Origin: Stenopsyche tienmushanensis
Lineage: Eukaryota > Arthropoda > Insecta > Trichoptera > Stenopsychidae
Assembly (NCBI GenBank): GCA_008973525.1
Contig: WACJ01000273.1
Coordinates: 248,001-312,000 of the forward strand
Reading direction: 5' to 3'
Length of the DNA: 64,000 nt
Below, piece after piece: positions 47,362 through 64,000 of the stretch. The notes under the pieces were generated by a model that was given only the letters and a program-made list of their open reading frames with translations, was not told where the DNA came from and made no database searches. Numbering within the stretch: position 1 is the first letter of the stretch; every line of letters starts with the position of its first letter. The position numbers and the translations under genes are program-made.

Positions 47362-50300
47362 CATATATTTTTATTCAACAATATTGATTATAAAATGATC
47401 TAGAATAGACCCAATCAGAGAAAGGTGCTGCTCCGGGCCTCAGAATATTAGGACCTAAGATTAGGGATTTCCAAAGTTTTTCCTCCATTCTTTTAGAAGA
47501 ATTATTATATTCACAGAACCCCTCACATTTTTCTTTATAATGCTTTATGTATTAATATTTGACCTGAAAATGCTGAAAATTTGGCATAATAATTTGTTTG
47601 AAAATTTATTTTATCTTCTTCAGATTCTCCTTCAATTCAAATCAATTATTTTTGTAATCGATATTGATTGCGTCGCTTTCAAATGGATTTATAATCTGAA
47701 ACAGGATACTGAAGCTTTCTAAATCTTTATAATGGGCATTGATATCTTCGTTTAATTGTTTCATTATGTGGTTGGTTTTTTTTTTGTAATTTATTTTGCA
47801 TGTTATTAAATAAAGAAAATGTATCTGCTAAATAAAATATATGCTTTTGTGATTCAATTAATTTTATTGCCGCGGGTTTATCAGTTTCCGAAAGAAACTT
47901 AATCACAGAATTGGAGATTTCAATGTAACCCAATAGACCTCTGGAATACTATAGACCCTTTTCATACTCCATAAAAACATTGTGGGACAGCAGCATAATT
48001 TAAAACTATTTCTGGCTTGACTAGATTTTATTTTCTTGTCCATAATTTTATTTAAATTTTTGAACGACCGTTAAAATATTGTTTTCAGGTATAAATAAGA
48101 CTTTTTTTTGTAAAAACTCAAGATTTGCCGTCATTGAACATTGATTTTCAAATAACATATGATACGTTTACAACGCAAATTCATTTATATTATATGATTT
48201 GTGTTGTTAAATGAAGATTATCACACTTTTTTTTGTAAATTTACTTGATTTAGACTGATTATAAATACCAATTTCTGCAGCAAAACATTTTTATACCTTA
48301 AAAAGTGATTTATCTGCATGCAAATATAGATTTATGCTAAGAAATTATCCAAAAAACAAATTTATGTACTCCAAATCAATAACAAAAATAATTTGTTACG
48401 ATCTTATTGATTTATTTTGGCCGCATATCAATTCTCAATCATTTCAATCTTTGTAGTCTTATTGTAAATATATAATATATCATCCCTTTGAAGTCCACCG
48501 TTTAAATGATGCCTGAAAGCATCAATCTATGGCAGTTTATCAGTCGACGGGATCCAAAACGACGATCAGAAAAATGGTTAAAAATACGATATTAAATATT
48601 TTAAACTTTTATTTAATAATGACGTTACAATATCATCATTTATGTTTACTTTTTACGCATAGGATTTGTTTTCTCTGAATATGTAACATACAAATTTGTC
48701 CCTAAATTAAAATCTTACAATTAATTAAAGCATTTTAACATGGCCAGCATTTCATGTAGCCACATATCAGTAATTTCACATATTTTTACATTAACATTAA
48801 CTTACATAAAAAAATGTGTATACACGTATATATATATTATTGTTTTATATGCATCTATGCATGTATGTCCCGTATACACATGCATAAACTCATATACAGC
48901 CTATACAATCATATAAATTTTCTACGCCTACACAGTTCACATGTAGATTACTCATTTGTGTATAACTATGTTTGTAAATGTATATAAATTACATACATAA
49001 CGTATACACTAATGCTCGCGCTTTAATAGGTACAAAATTTGAAAATTTACCGCGCATAAAACACTATGGATATTTAATAATATAAAATCAAATAAAAACA
49101 CAACCATATTGACGGATCGGTTATAGAAATGGCAATTTCATAACGTCTACACTTTAAAAAAACTTAAATTACATTAATTATTCTATTCGTAAATACAACA
49201 TATTGCTCGGTTGCTTTGGAGTGTAATCTTAGTTCTAAAATTATGCGCATTTATTTTAAATTTATTTTGTAGTTTTGCAAACAAAAACACAACATAATCA
49301 ACAGTCGTCAATCCATTAAAAATTAATAACGAACCAGCAATTTAATAATATCTACTTTTCGTCTTAAAAGCGTTCTCCCAAAGGATTTACACGTGAGTAA
49401 TCTCTAAATAAAAAAGTACATACGGCCCTATTTACAAACGTCGCAATTCCTCGGGATTCAAACAGCAAATTAGTGCATAAACGAGGAACATTTGATAATT
49501 TTCAAATCGTGTACCTTATAAAGCTCGTTATAATTTTTAAATGCAGAGCTTTTATACTCTATAAAATGACACATTCAACGTCAATTTAAATATATTTTGA
49601 TATACCTATACATCTTTAGAGAAAACAAATATACTCGTGCTCTCTTTATGCTTCATATGTTTGTACATTTACTCAACGCACGTCCTTACAATGCAGTCAC
49701 AAATATAACATTTACTTTTTTATTGTGCTCATTATGCTATATTCGATGGAGGTCCAAATCAAAGCGTTCCGATTTCCTACGTCGTCAACAAAAAATAAAG
49801 AGACTATTCATAGCGCTCATCGATCGACAAGTTCGTAGGATTTATGACGTGAAAAATTGCAAAAAACGATCCCAAACGAGGAAGAAATAGTTTAAAATTA
49901 CACCTACGAACTTATCGAGTGATGCATTAAATAATTTATGTATTTATTGATTCGACTATATTTAATCAATTATAAATGTAATTCAGTTATATATGTTACA
50001 TTCAAAACCTGTATTTTTACTAGTTAAAACTAGTTTATACTGCAATGTTTTTGTTATAACTGGCCAAAAATTAATTTGAGTTTGAGTGGCTCAGTTAAAA
50101 CTCTTTCGACGGAGCAAAATCAGATCGCTGTAATATTATTGGAGCGGTTATAAATATAGGAGTAATATTAATATCCAACATGTTCAAAGTTAAAACTAGT
50201 TTAATCTAAAACATCCAAACACATACAGCAATAAATTCTAGTTATAACTAGGTAATTCTAGTTATAACAAAGACATTTATTGTAAACTGATTTTTAAATA

Positions 50301-51850
50301 GTAAAAGCGCATTTTAATTGTAACATATTATGTTTAATGCCGAATATAAAATATAATGTTATCGGATCAGAATACAATAATTCCTCAGAATCATCAAGCT
50401 ATCATTTACAAAGTATCCTCTTTAAAATTAAATTTAATATCTTGCATTTACCCGTTGTATTAAGCGAAGAGCAAATTAAATTGACGAATTCAACGATAAT
50501 ATAGAATTCCGTTAATGAATCTGGATAATTTATTGTTTAATTATGATATATCATCGTAAGCTCAAAATACGATCAACAGAATATAGCATGGATGTGATGT
50601 AATGCAGTAAATCTTGTATTTGAAAGCGTTGAACGGCTACAAATTAACTGAAGCGATATTAGATTATGAGATCCGACTAAGAGGACGATATGTAAATTTT
50701 TATTTATTCATATATTTGTGAAATATTCATTTATTTACATAAAAAAAAATAATATGAGATTGTATAACGTAAAATATATATTCGGTACGAGATCGTTTGA
50801 TCGACATATTTAGACATGATTCGATGAGGATTTATTATATTCAATATTTTCATATGTACAAAATTAATTCAAATGGTATTCAATGGTTTTTGAATGATTT
50901 CCTCTAGGACTTATTTATCAAATTTGTACAATTTTCAATTTACACCAATAAGTACCTCCAAAATGCGATGATAAAATAATATATTTATCGCAACCTCTAT
51001 GAGCACACAACCGATAACATAACAAACTGTCTATACATAATCCGTAGCTTCTATGACTCTTTACGTTTATTATCGTATGGCTAGAAGCAACATAAATCAG
51101 AATTTATATCTGTCTTTTACAAAAACGAATTTAAAACAATAGATTTCCCTATTTATGAATTAACGTCTCAAATTAATGTTTAAAAATATAATCGTCATGG
51201 ACGCTAATAAATTAATTCATAACCTCGTGTACTGAGCAAACGTTTATTATAAAGTATTACTATTAAATTACTAAAATCGTTGGTTTCTGGACACTATATA
51301 CTACAAAAAACTTTAGCTTCCTCCGATATTAAAATTTCCTCAAGCTCACCTTCGTGTGGATTCGATATCGTTATTATAATGTCATCTTTTAAACATTATT
51401 TTATAGGTAAATTCTTTGGCACCCGTTTAAAATCATACTGGATACGTTCCATAATACAGGGCATATAATTTTACAGGATGAAGTTAGTGTTCAATAGCGT
51501 ATATCGATATATGTATACAATTGTGATGGACAAACGAAAGCAGTTCATCAATCAAATCAGAATGGATCGGCGGAAAAATCATATTAAATACAGAACCGCA
51601 CCAAAACTATCAACGGAATTTCAAAAATAATACTATATACGAACAAAGAAGCAATCTCATTAAAAACACAAAATAAAATCGAATAACAATCAAATTTTAA
51701 GTATATTTCATTACGGATACACAGTATGTATTGTTATGCAAAAATAAATATCACAAAATAAACAAATCTATTACAATATAAATCTGAACATTATAAAAAG
51801 ATCACACTATTTATGATATTAACCGATCATTATAAAAAATACAAAATTAT
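47362..51850. other. Long AT-rich stretch without recognisable gene
   Basis: Very AT-rich, with many TATA/ATAC runs (48800-49020). CTAGTT motifs cluster at 50017-50275 (ACTAGTTAAAACTAGTTTAT, CTAGTTATAACTAG), perhaps a decayed inverted-repeat element. The longest frame (97 codons, 49597-49890) is low-complexity with no motif. Confidence 0.5.
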
Positions 51851-51854
51851 ACGA

Positions 51855-51990
51855 GAGCATCCAAATGTGACGCCTACATCAATTATTTGGTTTAGTGGAT
51901 GGATCGTCAATGGCACGATGAAAATCCTCGTGTTCATGGAAAGATGTCTATAGCTAAAGTGGCTTTTTATGACGTCACATTTGGATGTTC
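51855..51990. mobile_element. Short MITE-like inverted repeat element
   Basis: GAGCATCCAAATGTGACGCC (51855) faces GACGTCACATTTGGATGTTC (about 51971-51990), 18 of 20 bases pairing, about 95 bp apart. Confidence 0.55.
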
Positions 51991-52385
51991 CTATGTGTAT
52001 CTATCAATACTTGACAATGGTATCTAATAGTTGCAATGCGAATATTATCATCGATGTGTGAGTGAACAGGACGACGGGTTATTATCGTTATTACACAATT
52101 TGATGAACACAATTTTGCCGAGTCGATTTAAAAAGATTATGGATCAATCCGAATTTATAAAAGTTATGTAAATCGGGATGCATCTGGAGTGAAATTTATA
52201 CAATCAGTTCTCGACGTACGATTAAATACATGCCCGGATTTAAAACATTCAAAGAACGTTTGATGCTTTTGTTGGGTGAAAATGTAGATGGATTTAAATT
52301 TAAGTCACTTTTGATTTGTATAATGATTCAAAAAAGCCTCCAAGGGAATAAGATAAGTTTACTTTGCCACACAACACAACTTATC

Positions 52386-52474
52386 AATTATTCACATGTC
52401 ACCTAACACATGTGAATAATTTATTATTATGACAGTCTGGCAACTGAGTGCCATTGGATTTGGGTTGCCAGACT
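52386..52474. repeat. Two adjacent perfect hairpins
   Basis: AATTATTCACATGT (52386-52399) pairs with ACATGTGAATAATT (52408-52421). AGTCTGGCAAC (52434-52444) pairs with GTTGCCAGACT (52464-52474). A further GTGCCAGACTGG lies at 52495. Confidence 0.55.
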
Positions 52475-52573
52475 ATTACCAGCTTATTAAGATAGTGCCA
52501 GACTGGTTCAAACTTGCTGAAACTAATCAGAAAATGATGTCAATTTTAAAAAGTTGGAATAAATTATTTTTAA

Positions 52574-53067
52574 TCTAATATATAAAAATGAATTAGGTTT
52601 TGTTCGTTCGATATGCGTTGCCATACCGTTAATCGTATTGCAATAAAACTTTGTTCACTTATTGCTAAGGACTCTGCGAGTAACATAGGCATAGTCTAAT
52701 ATATAAAAATCAATGTTTGTTTGTCCGTATTTGATGCGCTGCCATACCGTTCGTTCGATTGCGATAAATCTTTGCCAGTTTATTGTTTGCACTTTCTCAA
52801 ATAATATAAGTATAGTACAATTAACTTTCAGTAGAGATTATATATAAAAATCAATGTTTGTTTATATTTATAATGAAACTAACAAAATGAAATAAATATA
52901 ATTTATACTTTTCCCTTATATATCATTCAATTTCAATAAATGTATTCATTATCGGAAAGAAAATAAATTAAATTCTTTCTATTAATACAAAATAACTCTT
53001 TCAAATTTCAAACAATATTTTTAAAATTATTACCTCTGTGGCAGCAATGCGCCGGGTACCAGCTAGT
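52574..53067 (+). mobile_element. Helitron-like nonautonomous unit
   Basis: Starts TCTAATATATAAAAATGAAT. A second 5'-like start TCTAATATATAAAAATCAAT occurs at about 52697 and a third, weaker one at about 52840, each followed by GCCATACCGTT or TTTGTTT. It ends GCGCCGGGTACCAGCTAGT (53049-53067), a Helitron CTRR-type 3' end. It looks like truncated copies joined head to tail. Confidence 0.6.
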
Positions 53068-53319
53068 ATGTTTATAAAAACGCTAGACCAAATAGATGTT
53101 GTTAACGCATTGCTTAATATTGTTTATTTTACTCGTTTATAGAAAATTAAAAAAAAATACTTAAAGAGTATAAATCAATTATGTTGAATTTTTACAAGAT
53201 TTCAACCCCCTTCCCTTCCAAACCCAACGGCACTCACCAGACTATCATAAAGATAGTCCGGAAACATGCCAGAACACAACTATTAAATTATTCACCAACA
53301 AAGAATGGTCAAATGCTAC

Positions 53320-53650
53320 ATATGGCCAGCTCATTTGTATGGATGAATCGGTACGAAGAATTCGAAATGTGGATACACAGGAGAATGCTTCGTATACCCA
53401 TTGATATGATATGATCACCAACAGTCGTACTTAGAAGAGCCCTGACTAAGCAAGATCTGCTGACAAACATCAAAACGATGAAGATATCATATCTGGGTCA
53501 TGTGTTATGCGGAGATAAATATCGTCTTCTTCGACTGATGTTGGTGGGTGATGAACTATTCCGGGCAGGGCAGGACAGAGAGGTCTTTATCAGAGTGATT
53601 GCCAACGTCGGAGGGCACTGATATGGTATAGGATGACGAACAATGGACTA
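53320..53650 (+). pseudogene. Non-LTR retrotransposon reverse transcriptase C-terminal remnant
   Basis: The frame reads FEMWIHRRMLRIPIDMI, then LRRALTKQDLLTNIKTMKIS and YLGHVLCGDKYRLLRLMLVG. This matches the conserved end of LINE ORF2 proteins in which MWxxRRMLRI and YLGHxxR blocks recur. Stops at 53412 and 53550 break it. Confidence 0.75.
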
Positions 53651-53699
53651 TTCACGACTATTATTTTTTTTGTATAAAATTCGATTTACGTCCAAGGTG

Positions 53700-54560
53700 G
53701 CGGAAAGAAACCCCGTTGAAAGTCGAGAACTGACTGTATATAAACATAATCGTTTTGACTTTTATTGATGAGAAATAAAATGCATTTAAAATCAAAAAAT
53801 ATGCAATTTTAGTTAGATGCACATCGTGGAAAATGTGTGTTTTCTTTTAGAAAAAAATAAGATATTCAACCGAAAAAGTAACAAAACAATCTTTCAACAA
53901 TTAAAAATCTTTCTACTCTAAATAAACCCTCAAAAAAATAATAATAAATTATTCTAAGCTTTTATAAATTTCACAAGTTTAATATTATAAATCACATGCA
54001 ACCAATGTGCAAGTACACTGGAAAATGGCGTACAAAACAAGCCATTTTATGTTCTGTTATTTTTTTACCCTGTTTCACTATACCATTATCTCAAACAAAT
54101 AATTAATAATAGTGTTTATCATATTTTATAGTAATATATAATATATATATATGTGTGTGTGTATATATATATATATATATTTCATTATTACGTATGATTT
54201 TACAACTATGAATCAATATAATATTTTAATACATAGACAACACATAGAGCACATACTTTTGAAGTGGTGCCGACGCTCCACTTTTTCAATATGTCGTCAC
54301 AAATAACCTGTTGCCGAAAATTAGTAAAATGACAAATATTATAACATCTCTTTATAAATTGTTCATAACTCATGATACAGATGTTTACTACTACACAAGT
54401 TTTGGGATATATTTAAATCCCTTTTACAATATAGTGACATTGCACAAGATTAAAATATAATTTCTAGGATAATACGACATTTACACAACCATTTATAAAC
54501 TTTGGTTGCTAGTATTACTCGTCTATTATGAACGCAATCGATTAGAGATTGGTTGTCGAC
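53700..54560. other. AT-rich spacer with a microsatellite
   Basis: (AT)n(GT)n(AT)n lies at 54131-54181. No gene between the LINE remnant and the Alk 3' end. Confidence 0.5.
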
Positions 54561-54565
54561 TGTTA

Positions 54566-54580
54566 TTTATTATATTTATT
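54566..54580 (-). terminator. Candidate Alk polyadenylation signals
   Basis: Two AATAAA hexamers on the minus strand (54571-54566 and 54580-54575), about 250 bases after the Alk stop codon. They are plausible, but others further downstream are possible. Confidence 0.4.
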
Positions 54581-54830
54581 GTTTGACTATGAATCATATC
54601 AAATTATAAAATCTTCATAAACCTTTATCACTGGATACATACATTTAATTATTTAGACTGTCCTTTATAGTAAAAATATTTAATATAAATTACTTACCTA
54701 TTGGCATGAGATCCAAAGTTAATTCATGATTTATATGAAATTATAGGGGTGTATAATTTTAATAACAAAAAGTCTTTATAAAATTATCATACACCGATTT
54801 TAGTTATGTATAATAAGCACCATCACAATT

Positions 54831-63915
<9,085 letters not shown>

Positions 63916-64000
63916 CTAAGTAATCACACGATTATAAAATTATAGTTTAAAACCGTCAGAGCGTCATGTTGAAAAAAATGTAAACATCTTACATGTTTTA

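Noticed and set aside
54131..54181. Possible regulatory repeat or origin
   Set aside because: A plain (AT)n(GT)n microsatellite; nothing else supports a function.

Overview
This is an AT-rich animal nuclear genome window, almost certainly from an insect. It has spliced genes with GT/AG introns, the receptor tyrosine kinase Alk in an insect-type form, a small CS-alpha-beta (defensin-type) peptide gene, and many DNA transposons typical of insects (piggyBac, mariner, Kolobok, hAT, pogo/Tigger-like, Helitron-like). A moth or a related holometabolous insect would fit, but the sequence alone does not fix the order.

Genes. Three loci are supported. (1) A three-exon gene at 12944-13346 (+) for an 80-residue secreted precursor: signal peptide, acidic pro-region, Lys-Arg cleavage site and a six-cysteine CS-alpha-beta domain. 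A kappaB-type site and GATA sites lie 200-290 bp upstream. (2) The first coding exon (15296-14646, -) of a membrane protein that resembles the start of the TMEM24/C2CD2 lipid-transfer family, with a separate 5'UTR exon boundary. (3) The last 18 full exons of Alk (63915-54831, -). They run from the glycine-rich extracellular region through an EGF-like segment, the transmembrane helix, the whole kinase domain and a long docking tail. I traced every splice site and the frame stays open to the stop. The N-terminal part of Alk lies beyond the right edge.

Mobile DNA. Positions 1-12300 hold broken mariner, hAT and LTR-like copies and a TIR element here called family Y. At 15.5-24 kb there are hAT, Helitron-like, SINE-like and mariner remnants. 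A piggyBac element with both ends occupies 24508-27118. At 33.1-36.4 kb a Kolobok element with both TIRs and TTAA duplications sits inside a family Y copy. At 43.6-47.4 kb another Y copy has been hit repeatedly: a mariner lies inside Y, a hAT copy inside the mariner, and a smaller hAT element inside that, plus LTR-like insertions. The stretch 47.4-52.5 kb is AT-rich with no recognisable gene. Within Alk, introns carry a Y copy, a 106-bp element, and a piggyBac-type MITE only 28 bp upstream of the transmembrane exon.

Alk is a signalling receptor and the CS-alpha-beta peptide is probably an induced immune effector. Nothing suggests the three genes work together. Most open frames between them are chance or transposon debris. 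No rRNA gene, intact tRNA gene or CRISPR array was seen.
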